Positions 53,068-64,000 of a stretch of 64,000 bases of DNA are shown here, one piece after another. Position numbers and translations under genes: made by a program. The DNA comes from Hermatobates lingyangjiaoensis. Taxonomy: Eukaryota; Arthropoda; Insecta; Hemiptera; Hermatobatidae. The stretch covers positions 1 through 64,000 of the forward strand of contig JAPFBL010001043.1 in the NCBI GenBank assembly GCA_026182355.1. The letters run 5' to 3'. The number at the start of each line of letters is the position of its first letter. Position 1 is the first letter of the stretch. Under the pieces are notes generated by a model. The model saw only the letters and a program-made list of their open reading frames with translations, did no database searches and had not been told where the DNA came from.

Positions 53068-53530
53068 TTGTTACTGATAAAGGCTTTAAATAACGATAAT
53101 TAACATTAGCCTTTGTAAACATTAGTTTTGCTGCTTGAGCATCAAGTGTATCATAATATTTATCATTATCATAAATAACTTCATTAACTCCAGCTTGAAT
53201 AATTATCTTAGCACAACCAGAGCAAGGAAATAAAGTAGTATAAATTTTACAACCGCTTAAATCACTACGAGCACTAACAATGGCATTTAACTCAGCATGA
53301 GCAACAAACGGATATTTAGTTGCTAAATAATCGCCTTCACGTGCTCAAGAAAAATCTTCATCATTTAAACCACGCGGTAGACCATTATATCCTGTTGCTA
53401 CAATTTGTGATAAATAGTTAACAATACAACTTCCGACTTGAGTATGAGGATCTTTACTGCGCATAGCACAGACATGTGCAACTGCTAAAAAGAAATTATC
53501 CCATGATAAATAATCATCGCGCTGATACAT
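53045..53530 (-). CDS. Deoxycytidylate deaminase (ComEB type)
   Basis: 161 aa. Converts dCMP to dUMP. Zinc site: FVAHAELNAI (His, catalytic Glu) and LFPCSGCAKIIIQAG (two Cys). N-terminus YLSWDNFFLAVAHVCAMRSKD and TGYNGLPRGLNDED are typical. Start at 53530, four bases before the stop of the upstream gene, so they are probably one transcript. Overlaps the end of rnhC on the other strand. Confidence 0.93.
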
Positions 53531-53533
53531 TAA

Positions 53534-54949
53534 TTATCACCAACAACTAAAATAATTATTACTATAACTAACTAAATTCATTTTTCCCATTGGTAAAGTT
53601 GTTAAAAATTGTGTAGCAAAATTATTAATTTCATTAAGATTATTACTATTAACAAAATAATAATTGTTAATCATATTATCAACAGTTAGTTTAGTTGAGA
53701 TTTTTCAATTAATGTAAATGTGATACATGTTTAAAACATCATAGTTTACAGCAGGAACATAATTAGCAATATTTAATAAAATAATTGCTGTAATAAAAAA
53801 TATTAATAATAAAATAATTGGAATAATTAAATCAACAAGACTATTATTTTTATTTCATTTTAAAACAAAAGTAAATGCATAACTGCCAAGACAAACAGCC
53901 AAAATTTCAATATATCAATAAACTAATGACGCAATATTAGTTAAATTTAATAATGGCATTAAAATTAAATATGTTAATAACAAATAACTACGAACTCGTG
54001 AATTATAAGTTAATAAATCAGTGTGTTGATAATTATAACTTTTCATTGCTCCATAAATTAAGGCAATAATAAATCATGGACCTGAGATAACATCATTAGG
54101 AAAAACACTCATTAAAAATAAACCTAATAATGGTGTCACTACCAAATATAAAATTAACAAGCGTCATCATTTCATTGAAATTTCTAAATATCCAATTGCT
54201 CAATATAAAATAAAAAAGCAAACTAGTAAATTAATAAAAGAACCAAAAAATGGAAAAGTTCAAAAACGCCAAATTTGTAAAGATCAAACAATTAAATCTC
54301 GGGTTAAACCACCAAAAACTAACTCTTGACTATTAAATCCAATATAACCTAACAAAGAATTATTACTAAAAAAAGTAATAACTAAAGTAACAATAATAAA
54401 TGCTAAAATTGGTCCTAAAAAAAATCATGAACCAATTAAATTACTTAATCTTGTTTTTTCTTTAATTTGCATAATATTTTTTGATAAAGCACTATTTTTA
54501 TCATTAATACCCTGCAATAATTCTTCTTGTGATAAGGAAGAAATATTTTCTAACGCTTGATTATCTAATGCTTTTTGAAAACTAGGAAAATAAGTTAAAA
54601 TTTGTTTCTCATATGAATAATGATCTACAAACAAAACAGTATTATCATCTTTAGTAAGTACCTGCGAATTATTATCAAATCAAACAATTGCTAATATACT
54701 AATTTTTGCTCGGGCATGTTTTTTAGCTAAATACTGTTTTAATTGTAAAACTACTTCATCATCAAAAGAAAAATTTTCAATTTTATCAAAATATTTATCA
54801 GTAATTGTAATAATTTGAAATTGGTGATGATCAATTTTATACAAATAAATATTATTATTATTTTTTGCTTTTTTTCGATAAATCGCATATTTTTCATCTT
54901 TTATTAAATAGTCCACTACAGTCATTTTTTCTTTATCAAAATTAGCCAT
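53534..54949 (-). CDS. Rhomboid-like membrane protein without recognisable catalytic serine, 471 aa
   Basis: Residues 1-180 are soluble (IYLYKIDHHQFQIITITDKY...), followed by about seven membrane segments. The pattern WRFWTFPFFGSFINLLVCFF and GYLEISMKWWRLLILYLVV resembles rhomboid proteases (lWRl.T.pFlh....hl..N ... E...G...fl..yl). The place of the GxSG motif reads VISGPWFIIALIYGAM, with no GxSG; a His in the last segment is not clear either. It may be a pseudo-protease or a protein-folding helper in the membrane. Code-4 frame with ~12 TGA-Trp. Follows rluD directly. Confidence 0.6.
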
Positions 54950-55909
54950 TTATTTTTCCTCCAAGTGCTCTAATTCATATAATTTTTGTTGAAACTTCTC
55001 AGGTAAATCAGCTTCAAAAGTAAGCTTTTCATCTGTAACTGGATGAACAAAAGATAATTTATAAGCATGTAAATACTGCCCAAAACTTAAATCAGCATTC
55101 TTAGAATTTCCATAAAGATTATCCCCTAACACCGAATGATGAATATATTGCAAATGAACTCGGATTTGATGAGTTCGCCCTGTTTGTAGTTTACACTCTA
55201 TATAAGTATAGCGAGAAAATCGTTTTTTTACAACTATATTTGTGATAGCTTCACGCCCATGATGGTTAGTTATCATCATTTTTTTACGGTCATGAAGACA
55301 TCGCCCAATTGGAGCATCAATAGTAATTCGCTGTTCTAAAATTTGCCCAACCACAAGTGCTAAATAATAACGCTGCAACTCTCGTGTTTGTAACTGATGC
55401 TGTAGTTGTTGATGAACAAAATTATTTTTTGCAATAACTAATAAACCTGTTGTTTGTTTATCAAGACGATGAACTATACCTGGTCGAATTTTTCCGCTTA
55501 AATCTGATCAAGATGATGATTTTGCTAATAATCCATTTACTAATGTATCATCAAAATGACCAGGAGCTGGATGAACAACTAGATTATTTGGTTTATCAAT
55601 TACTAATAAATAATCATCTTCATAAATAATTGTAAAAGCAACAGGTTTAGCAACTGGAGAAATCATTTCATTAGTTTGATAATCTGGTAACAATGGCAAT
55701 TCAATTTTAATATGGTCATTAATCTTCACAAGATAATTACTTGCTACTTGTTGACTATTAACTAACACATAGTGCTGTTTAATTAAATCTTGAATTTTTG
55801 TTCGTGAATAATTTAAAATATTATGAAGTGAAAAAAAATCTACTAAAATTTTATCTAACCGATCACTATTACATGCAGTAAATGTATACACTACTAAGTT
55901 ATTCATCAT
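54950..55909 (-). CDS. rluD: Large-subunit rRNA pseudouridine synthase, RluA/RluD family
   Basis: 319 aa. N-terminal S4-like RNA-binding part (SDRLDKILVDFFSLHN), then the RluA-type catalytic motif HRLDKQTTGLLVIAK (catalytic Asp) and GRTHQIRVHL, plus IDKPNNLVVHPAPGH. Isomerises uridines in 23S rRNA. ATG 55909 lies inside the end of lspA (11-base overlap) and has no strong ribosome site, so coupling with lspA is likely. Stop directly precedes the next start. Confidence 0.92.
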
Positions 55910-56567
55910 TATTTTTTATTAATGAACTTTTTTTGTGTTCATTAACCTTATTTTGATTATTATCTTTTTGAGTATTATTTATTTCATTACAATTAGAGTT
56001 ATTAGTTGCTTCTTCTGCTCGTGGATGAAAATGATAAAATATTTCTAAACCAATCATACTTAAAATAGTAACAACTAAAATTATAATACCACAGTTAACT
56101 CATATATCAGCAAAATTAAAAATACTATAAGGTGGAAATCACTGTCACGCAATAAAGTCAACAACTTGGCCATTATTTCAAATTCGATCAACTAAATTAC
56201 CAAGCCCTCCTGTCATAATGAACAAAGCACCAATTGCTAATCCTTTATTATTTAAATATAAAAATAAAAGAAAAGTAATAAGTGATACAGCAATTGCAAC
56301 AGGAATAGTAATTGCTAAGTCATTTTGATTAATTCCAAAGGCAATACCGTTATTAAAAATTAATGAAAAGTCAATAACTCCTGGCATAAAATTTACAACA
56401 GCTCCTGGCTGTAATTGATGAAAGGCTATTTGTTTAGTAATTATATCAATTGTAATTAAAATAAGAAATAAAGGTAATCCCCATATCAATTTAAACTTTC
56501 ATTGGTAATCATGTGTCATAAAATGCTCTTTCATATCGGCAAAAAATTCTTTAATTCGTGCTTGCAT
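55899..56567 (-). CDS. lspA: Lipoprotein signal peptidase (signal peptidase II)
   Basis: 222 aa. Cleaves the signal peptide of lipidated prolipoproteins. Motifs: LITIDIITKQIAF, FNNGIAFGIN, GGLGNLVDRIW (catalytic Asp) and SIFNFADIWVN (second Asp), with four membrane segments. A ~55 aa hydrophilic Asn/Lys-rich tail extends beyond the usual end. AAGGAGAAAC before ATG 56567. Works with the lgt product of this window. Confidence 0.95.
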
Positions 56568-56581
56568 GTTTCTCCTTAAAA

Positions 56582-59299
56582 TTATGAATATAAAACATTA
56601 TAACATCTTTGACAAATTTCTTCTTCACTAACTACTTGATCAACAATTAATCAACAACGTTGACACTTAGTTCCAATTTTAGCACTAATTTTAATTGTCC
56701 CAAAGGTAGTAACCTCACCATCTTTTGATGGAGAATCTAAAAAAGTAATGGCACTAACAATAAAAATTTGATGTAAATCAGTAATTGTTTGTAAGAAACA
56801 ATACTCTGGTTTAACATATAAATATAAATGAGCTTCTAATGATTTTCCAATAACTTTTTGATCACGAACAATTTCTAATTGTTTATTAATTTCATCTCTA
56901 ATTTGCATAATTTGGTCTCATTGTTTAATTAAATTCGAATCAAAAGTTTTATTAAGTATAAAATTTGATTCCAAATGGACTGATTGTTGGGCAGCAGGAT
57001 AAGTTAAATATTGATGTGCTTCTTCAGTAGTGTAAGGTAAAATTGGCTTTAATCAATCAATCAATAACCGATATAAATAATATAGCGTTGTTTGCACCTG
57101 ACGGCGGCGGTTAGAAGTAGCTTTTTCCACATACAAAATGTCTTTAATAAAATCCAAATAAAACTTAGACAAATTATTATTAATAAAGTTATTAATAACA
57201 TTATAAGCTAAATTAAAATTATAACTATTGAAAGCAGCATTAATTTTTTCTGTTGTCATTGTTGCTTGATATAAAATATATTCATCTACTGGTGATAATT
57301 CAGAAATTAAATTTGTAGCTACAGTAAAGTCAAATAAATTTCCTAATAAAAAACGAATTGTATTGCGAATTTTACGGTAAACTTCACTTACCTGTTTTAA
57401 AATTTCAGGACCAATTTTTACATCTTCACGATAGTCAACTGAAGCAACTCATAAGCGCAATACATCACTACCATATTTTTGACTAATTTCTAATGGGGCA
57501 ATAGTGTTACCCTGAGATTTACTCATTTTTTTCCCTTGCTGATCATTAACAAAACCATGCGCTAAAACAGTGCGATATGGTGCTTGTTCATTAGCAATAA
57601 CACTAGTAACTAATGAAGAATTAAATCATCCTCGAAACTGATCCATGCCTTCAAAATAAATATCAACCGGTAAAGGATAATGATATTTATTTTTAAAAAC
57701 CAAATTACTAGTACCACTATCAAATCAGACATCCATAATATCAGTTTCTTTTGTTCAATTTAAATTTTGATAACGCGGTGGTAATAACTCATCTGCACTC
57801 ATTGTAAATCAAATATCAGTAGTTTGATGTTTTTTAAATAATTCCTCTACATAACTAATTAATTCTGGCTCATATTGGGGGTTGCCTTCAGAATCATAAA
57901 AAGCAACAATTGGAACTCCTCAAACCCGTTGGCGCGAAATACATCAGTCTTCACGATTACTAATCATTTCAATCATCCGGTTTTTACCTCATCCAGGTAT
58001 AAAATTAACTGTGGCTAATTTTTGCAATAAAAGTGGTTTAATATGGTTGATATTTATAAATCACTGTTCTGTTGCACGATAAATTACTGGCTTTTTAGTT
58101 CGTCAATCAATTGCAGAACGGTGCTTCATAAATTTTAATTTTAGTAATTTATTATTATTAGATAAACGTTCAGTAATTAATTTATTAGCGTCATTATAAA
58201 AAATTCCTACTAAACTATCATCATTAACTTCCTTAGTATATTTTCCTGCATTATCAATAGGAGCAAACACTGGCACATTATTTTGCCCAGCAATTAAATA
58301 ATCATCTTCACCAAAACCAGAAGCAATATGCACAATTCCTGATCCACTAGTAGCAGTAACGTGATGCCCTGCTGTTATTTTAATATGATGAGATGAATAT
58401 AATGGGTGCTGAGCAGTTAATCCTAGTAAATCAGAACCATAATGTTCTTTAATAATTTTAATATCTGATCAATTTAACAAAGCACTAATATTAGGAATTA
58501 ATTCTTTTGCTAATAAATATGTTTGATCATTAACTAGTACTTCACTATAAACAATTCCTGTTCCTACAGCTAATAATTGATTCATAGGCAATGTTCATGG
58601 TGTTGTTGTTCAAACAATTAATTGACAATTAGCATTAACAATATTTTGTGCTCCAACAACATTAAAAATAACATATATTGAAGGTGTAGTAACTTCTTGA
58701 TAGTCAATTTCTGCTTCTGCTAAGGCTGTTTCACTAGAAGGTGATCAATAAATTGGTTTCAGCTTACGATAAACTAACCCCTGCTCAACCATTTTTTTAA
58801 ATAAATTAATCTGTGTTAGTTCGTATTGAAAATCTAGCGTTAGATATTTTTGTTGGAAATCAGTGAATAACCCTAATTGATAAAATTCTTTAATTTGATT
58901 ATCAACTTGCTGTAAAGCATAATCACGACAATAAGTACGAAAAGTTAATGGTGAAATGTTTTTACGATCAATGCCATTATTTCCAACCGCATTTTCAATT
59001 GGTAACCCATGTGTATCTCACCCACAAATTAAATGTGAATAAATATTTTGTTGCATTTTAAACCGAACAATAAAATCTTTTAAAATTTTATTCAAAGCAT
59101 GACCAACATGAATATCACCATTAGCATAAGGTGGGCCATCATGAATACTAAAATATGGTTGGTTTTTTAAATCTTCTAAACGACGATTAACAACATTTAA
59201 CGCTGCCCATTGTTCTAAAATAATTGGTTCCTTTAATGGCAAATTAGCCTTCATTTCAAAATCGGTTCGAGGTGTGTGTAATGTATCTTTATATTTCAT
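56582..59299 (-). CDS. ileS: Isoleucyl-tRNA synthetase
   Basis: 905 aa class I synthetase. Motifs: [17 protein letters not shown] (HIGH signature), WDTHGLPIE, the editing domain with [16 protein letters not shown] (KMSKS), and a C-terminal zinc site CQRCW...CQRC. Many TGA-Trp codons. AAAGGAAAAG before ATG 59299. Regulated by the T-box leader immediately upstream. Confidence 0.97.
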
Positions 59300-59331
59300 A
59301 ATTTCTTTTCCTTTCCATAATTAACAACAAA

Positions 59332-59531
59332 AAGTAAGATGTAAGAGCGAAAAGACCGCGGTACCATCTTACTTCAAAAAATCAGACTGATTTTTCCTTA
59401 AAATCACTAATATATTACTTATTCAGTTAGAGTGATAACAAATAATTTCTTATCTCGTTAGCTTTCACCATCCTAACTTCGCTGCAAGAAAGAAAAAAAA
59501 TGTCGTGTCTCAAACCTACTATTTTACTTTA
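59332..59531 (-). ncRNA. T-box riboswitch of ileS
   Basis: The T-box sequence AAGATGGTACCGCG (59357-59370, minus strand) lies in the 5' arm of a terminator whose 3' arm is CATCTTACTTTTT (about 59332-59344). Upstream is a stem-I-like region with GAAAGCTAACGAGATAAG and a loop containing the specifier. It senses uncharged tRNA-Ile and prevents termination when isoleucine is short. Confidence 0.92.
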
Positions 59532-59539
59532 ATATTTTC

Positions 59540-59568
59540 ATTATAAAAGATTTAATAATAACAGTCAA
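59540..59568 (-). promoter_or_regulatory. Promoter of ileS
   Basis: TTGACT (59563-59568), 17-base spacer, TATAAT (59540-59545) on the minus strand, just before the T-box leader. One of the clearest promoters in the window. Confidence 0.85.
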
Positions 59569-59644
59569 GTTATTAAGAAAATAACATACAGACAATGTTT
59601 TTTAATTTTTTAAATTTTTATAACTCAAACTATATATCCAAATA

Positions 59645-60685
59645 TTATACTGGTAAATAAAAATGATTGTATCTTTGATATTGTCTTAATAATTGACGAG
59701 TTTTTGATAATGGATAAAATAAACCTTTTAAAGTCAAAAAAATATATCCTCATTTTACTTTTGAATGATAATTAGTAGAAATAACATTAACTTTTTTAGT
59801 AATATAATTATATTGATACTGAGGCAAAAAGAAAATAAAAATATGAGTCACAATAATCATTCCTGAACCTAACAAAAACATCATTAATCATGAAAATGGT
59901 CAGACATAATGGCCAAGAAAATAATTAGTATTTCATTGTCCAACATTAAATCCCCCTTCTTGTCAAGGTAAAGAACCAACTTTTGGACCAACATATAATA
60001 AGTTTAAATTAAATTGTCAATCATAAAAAACAGCAAAAATTGAAAACGGAATTAATCATCAAAATTGAAAACGTAAACGTAAACCAGAATAAGGATTACC
60101 AACAATATTATATTTATAAACATATAAATAAGAAAAAATAATTAATGTATGTAACATAAAATAATTTCAATAAAAGAAATTGTCAAATGATCAATAACCA
60201 TTAACAGGAGTAATAATAGCTAAAAATGGTAGCAATAAAGCACTAGGAGCACAAACTTCAAAAAAACGTTGACTTGGAAAAATTAGAATAAAACCAGATA
60301 ACAATTGCTGAATACTACACAAATGTAAAGGCATTGCTGCAACAAAAGGACGCACACCACTATAATCATTAACATTGCCAAATAATCAATTTTCATGAAA
60401 AACAACTGATAAATAAACAGCATACATAATGTAATTAACAAAATAACTAATAATTTGGTAACTTCCTATTGAAATTCGAAATCATTTTCAACCACTAGTT
60501 TTTAAATAATAATGTTTAAAAATAAATAATGAGCTAATAATTATAATAAAAATAGCAATTCCTGGTAACTGTAACAAATAACTATGATGCTGATAGAAAG
60601 TTTGTTGTTCTCAATTAAGATTGGGATTATAACTACCAGCAGGATCAAAAAATCCTCATGGTCCTTTTCCTGATGGAATAAACAT
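59645..60685 (-). CDS. TMEM164/YwaF-type integral membrane protein, 346 aa
   Basis: Six to seven membrane segments. AAMPLHLCSIQQLLSGFI (conserved PLHlC) and FFYWNYFMLHTLIIFSYLY correspond to the TIGR02206/YwaF family, whose biochemical role is unknown. Around 15 TGA-Trp codons. A strong AGAGGAG site precedes ATG 60685. Monocistronic. Confidence 0.65.
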
Positions 60686-60767
60686 TTTTAGCTCCTCTCC
60701 TATTGTATAAACATTGTAAGTATAATAACAAAATTATAATTTAAAATCTACAAAATATAAAGTTATT

Positions 60768-61514
60768 TTATTGAAATTTTCCAAGAATTAATTTATATTT
60801 ATTATTTGCAAGTAAGACAACTGATAGTAATTGTCATCTACCATAACGACGAATTGAAATAATATCTTTTTCTTGGAGCTGATAATTTTTTTTATGACTT
60901 AATAGAAAATTAACATACACATTTCTCTCAGCAATAATTTTTTCACTACCTGTTCGCGATAAATTACAAATTTGACTAATAATTAAATCCAACCGTAAAC
61001 TAGGAACAATCATTTCCTGATCAATAAAATTATAGTTTACTGTTAATGTTTGATCACATAGTTCAAAAGTAAGTAATTCTTTTTTTATCACAACTGGTAT
61101 TGAAGTTAACACTGGGCTAACTTTTTTTAAAACCGCCACATAAATTTTATTATTTGTTAAATAAATATCGCCAATAACATCAAAACTAAGTTTTAACTCA
61201 TTTAACAAATAACCAAAAAAATCATTATGTTTAATTTTACTATCACTAACTAAATGACTAGATAATAATACAATATTAGAATTTTCATTATAAATACTAA
61301 TAGTTTGTCGTAAACTATTAGTAAAACTACTATGAATATAAAATTGTACTTGCTCAGCAGTAAAAATTTTACTAACTAAAATAATTTGCGAGGGATTTAA
61401 AAAATTAGAATATACTGTTTGATGATGGCGAAAAGCCTTAATTCAACCTTTTATTTTCGATAATAGTATCTGATCACAATGATATACATCAGAACTATTG
61501 ATTTTCAATTCCAT
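60768..61514 (-). CDS. ylmH: YlmH-type S4-domain RNA-binding protein
   Basis: 248 aa. C-terminal S4 domain: LRLDLIISQICNLSR (RNA-binding helix), then AERNVYVNF and DIISIRRYGR. The N-terminal part has IKHNDFFGYLLNELKLSFDVIGDI, the YlmH pattern (hrD.lGallgLgi.Re..GDI). Located in the sepF-ftsZ cluster as in Gram-positives; linked to ribosome rescue and division. Start 61514 overlaps sepF by 20 bases. Confidence 0.9.
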
Positions 61515-61914
61515 TAGTATTAAGAACTAAATTATAAATTCTATTCCCTACTTTATTAATAGTTCCCTGAGTTGCATAAATAATGCCACTAAAAAAATCA
61601 AGTGTTCGTAGCCGCTCTTCTCGGACTAATCGCAATAAATTAATTGTTATGTATCCTTGTTGTAATAAAATATCTGCTATTTTAGGAACATCCTGATAAT
61701 TATTAATTTCATATACTTCATTTTGTCAATTAAAATCTGCTTGAGGTTGTTGATTAGAATTTACTTCTTCCTGGTTAATTCGCACTGATTCAATATTAAT
61801 TGTTGCTTGTGGTTCATCTTCTTCAGGAACTTGAGGGACAATAGGGATGTTAGGAATATTATTAAACTGATCGGCACTATTATTAAATGGTGAGTTTTTT
61901 TTGCGATGAAACAT
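61495..61914 (-). CDS. sepF: Cell-division protein SepF
   Basis: 139 aa. A disordered Pro/Gln/Asn-rich N-terminal part is followed by the SepF core (about 65-135: IADILLQQGYITINLLRL, RLRTLDFFSGIIYATQGTI). SepF polymerises and anchors FtsZ to the membrane. The canonical N-terminal membrane helix appears replaced by MFHRKKNSPF. It follows ftsZ by seven bases. Confidence 0.93.
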
Positions 61915-61921
61915 TATTTAA

Positions 61922-63055
61922 TTAAAAATTCTTTCTAATAAAAAATGGTAAATCGTCATCATCATCCTCACCATTATTATCATTTTCAGTCCAACGATTT
62001 TGTGCCCCTGGATTAGAACTTTGTGCTTGATCATTTTTACTATTTTCTAAATTAGTAACACGTTTTACCCCATTTAAATTTAAGTGATCTTTAATATTAA
62101 ATTCTTCATCAAAACCAGTAGCAATTACAGTAACAATCATTTCATCTTCTAAATGTTCATTAACTGCTGTTCCAAAAATAATATTAACCTCACCACCAAT
62201 AGCTTGCCGAATAATATCAACAGCATCATTAGCATCATTCAAAGTTAAAGTATTACCACCTGTAACATTAATAATTGCATCTTTAGCACCACGAATTGAT
62301 GCTTCTAACAATGGAGAAATAATTGCCTTATTAGCAGCTTCAATTGCCTTATCTTTTCCTTCACCAATCCCAATTCCAAATAAAGCATTACCTTTATTTT
62401 TCATTACTGTTTTAATGTCAGCAAAGTCCAAATTAATCAATGAAGGTACAGCTATTAAATCAGTTATAGTCTGTACACCTTGGCGCAAAATATTATCAGC
62501 TTCTTTAAATGAATCTTTTAAAGGAACACCTCCAATTACTTCTAATAATCGATCATTAGAAATAATAATTAATGAGTCTACGTGTTTGCTTAATTCATCA
62601 GTTCCTTGAATAGCATAACTATTGCGTGCACGTCCTTCAAAAGCAAAAGGTGTAGTAATAATTCCTACTGTTAGTGCTCCTAATTCCATTGCTATTTCAG
62701 CTACAATTGGTGCGGCACCAGTTCCGGTTCCACCACCCATTCCAGCAGCAATAAAAACCATATCAGAACCACGAAGCATTTCACGAATTTCATCTTTTGA
62801 TTCAATTGCCGCTTGACGACCAATATCAGGGTTTGCTCCTGCTCCTAATCCTTTTGATATTTCACGTCCTAAAATAATTTTATTCTTTGCTTTTGAAACA
62901 TTAACAATTTGTGCATCAGTATTTGCAACAATAAAATCTACACCTTGAACGCCTGCTTCAATCATTCGGTTAACAGCGTTGTTTCCTCCACCACCAATTC
63001 CAATTACTTTAATTGAAGCAATTTGTTGATAATTTTCAAAATTATCATATGCCAT
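61922..63055 (-). CDS. ftsZ: Cell-division protein FtsZ
   Basis: 377 aa GTPase. Tubulin signature GGGTGTG (in MVFIAAGMGGGTGTGAAPIV), nucleotide loop GVGGGGNNA-type as IGIGGGGNNAVNRM, and NLDFADIKTVMKN. The C-terminal peptide is DDDLPFFIRKNF. Start is ATG 63055, because GGAGG sits just upstream and an ATG 15 bases earlier would include that site. Forms the Z-ring with SepF and FtsA. Confidence 0.98.
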   Translation of the reverse strand: MAYDNFENYQQIASIKVIGIGGGGNNAVNRMIEAGVQGVDFIVANTDAQIVNVSKAKNKIILGREISKGLGAGANPDIGRQAAIESKDEIREMLRGSDMVFIAAGMGGGTGTGAAPIVAEIAMELGALTVGIITTPFAFEGRARNSYAIQGTDELSKHVDSLIIISNDRLLEVIGGVPLKDSFKEADNILRQGVQTITDLIAVPSLINLDFADIKTVMKNKGNALFGIGIGEGKDKAIEAANKAIISPLLEASIRGAKDAIINVTGGNTLTLNDANDAVDIIRQAIGGEVNIIFGTAVNEHLEDEMIVTVIATGFDEEFNIKDHLNLNGVKRVTNLENSKNDQAQSSNPGAQNRWTENDNNGEDDDDDLPFFIRKNF

Positions 63056-63176
63056 ATTTAATACCTCCATTTTTATTATTCATTAATTATATATTAATTT
63101 TAATATAACATTTTTAATTTTAATTTTTCACTACTAATATATTTTACTATGTTCTTAACAAATTTTACAAAAATTA

Positions 63177-64000
63177 TTATGAACTATGTGAATTATTATT
63201 ATTATTATTATTATTTAAATTAACTATTTTTTGATTCAATGGTTTTAAGCGAGACATCCTTGTGAATAAAAATAAGCGTCGGTGATTATTAACAATCTGT
63301 TGCTGATTTGCTAAATTAATTTGCCGTAAATGATCACGGTCATAATCAACAATATCATTAATTGAACAAATATTAGTATCCGTCATCTTATTAACTAAAT
63401 GCTGATAAAAAATATTTCCTAATAACCCAGCACATCATGGATCACGAGCACCTATTGTTTGTGGCAAATTAACCATTATTTTTTTATCTTGATTGTAATA
63501 TAATAAGTTATTAGAAAAACCACTAATTTTTAAAATTTCACCACTAATAACAACAGGAAAATTATATTCTAACTTACTAAAAAAATGTTGATTTAATTGT
63601 TGTAAGTCACTTAAAATAATATTATTAATAACTTCTCTTAAATCAGAATGAGTTAAACTAATTTGTTTTTGTAAAACAGAATTATACTTGCTATAAATTA
63701 TTAAATTATTTTTATCTTGGTTAGCTAAATTAATCATTTTAAATAAATATTTTTTTAATTGACGATTATCACATTGCATTACAGCTTTCAAACTACTAGC
63801 AATTTTATTAATTCCACCCGGAATAATAAATTGTTGACACAATGCTTCTTTGATGAAAACATAAGCTTTAACTGAATCATAATCTCAATCAACAACAACA
63901 ATTCCTCGTTGTAAATCTTGTTTATGAGCAATATTTCATGCTAAACTAAATGGTTGGGGAACTATTCCCATAATTTGCACTTTAGCAACATTACACATAG
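63177..64000 (-). CDS. ftsA: FtsA-like actin-fold division protein, partial (5' end outside window)
   Basis: About 274 aa visible. GIVVVDWDYDSVKAYVFIK and CQQFIIPGGINKIASSLKAVM correspond to the ATP-binding strand/loop and the GGxxIT-type region of FtsA, but are strongly diverged (the Asp/Gly of the phosphate loop differ). The C-terminus is an Asn-rich tail (eight Asn) without a clear amphipathic anchor helix. Position just upstream of ftsZ supports the call. Confidence 0.75.

Noticed and set aside
62415..62816. Plus-strand ORFs opposite ftsZ
   Set aside because: Antisense shadows of a highly conserved gene.

Overview
The window reads as a chromosomal segment of a Spiroplasma (Mollicutes), most likely of the Citri-Chrysopicola-Mirum side of the genus. 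The DNA is extremely AT-rich. Nearly every long gene uses in-frame TGA where the family has tryptophan (genetic code 4), so the coordinates here join pieces that a standard-code reading would split. Lipoproteins with an ...SC lipobox, a dcw remnant limited to ftsA-ftsZ-sepF-ylmH, and plasmid/ICE-like genes beside repeat-rich surface proteins all fit Spiroplasma. Species assignment cannot be made from sequence reading alone.

Layout. Bases 1-15.7 kb are an accessory island, almost all on the minus strand: the 5' end of an IS3-type transposase, a degenerate conjugation-like block (VirB2/pilin-like and VirB6-like membrane proteins, the latter frameshifted), a lipoprotein, a run of small tightly coupled genes with a duplicated 'small Cys protein + ASCH-like/Com-like protein' module, an iteron-like non-coding region, two paralogous large surface proteins with 35-48 aa repeats (ScARP/sarpin-like; one lost its membrane anchor), a broken abiH-like gene and a small HNH-like gene. 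Bases 16-25 kb are housekeeping: engB, a SpoU-type rRNA methylase, a B12-dependent ribonucleotide reductase, an ABC transporter pair, and an unusually long lgt. Bases 25.6-38 kb hold a trehalose system (LacI-type regulator, PTS IIBC, trehalose-6-P hydrolase, HAD phosphatase) and a second GH13 glucosidase, flanked by two leucine-rich-repeat lipoprotein genes that are both interrupted.

Bases 38.4-49.6 kb form a uronate catabolic locus with divergent halves. On the minus strand are a UlaA-type PTS IIC, two single-TM proteins of unknown function, a lipoprotein, uxuB, kduI, uxaC, kduD and uxuA. On the plus strand are a GntR regulator, eda and kdgK. Together these can take D-glucuronate (UxaC, UxuB, UxuA) and the 4-deoxy-hexulosuronate derived from unsaturated uronides (KduI, KduD) to 2-keto-3-deoxygluconate, then KdgK and Eda give pyruvate and glyceraldehyde-3-P. 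Two TTGTATAC-type palindromes, one per half, look like the GntR operators.

Bases 49.8-64 kb are mostly core: a dead glycyl-radical fragment, a TauE/SafE transporter, acpS, rnhC, a dCMP deaminase, a rhomboid-like protein without a recognisable catalytic serine, rluD, lspA, T-box-controlled ileS, then ylmH-sepF-ftsZ-ftsA. The most promising undescribed material is (a) the duplicated Com-like/ASCH module, (b) the uronate operon with a stand-alone PTS IIC and three unknown envelope proteins, and (c) the iteron region between the small-gene cluster and the surface proteins.
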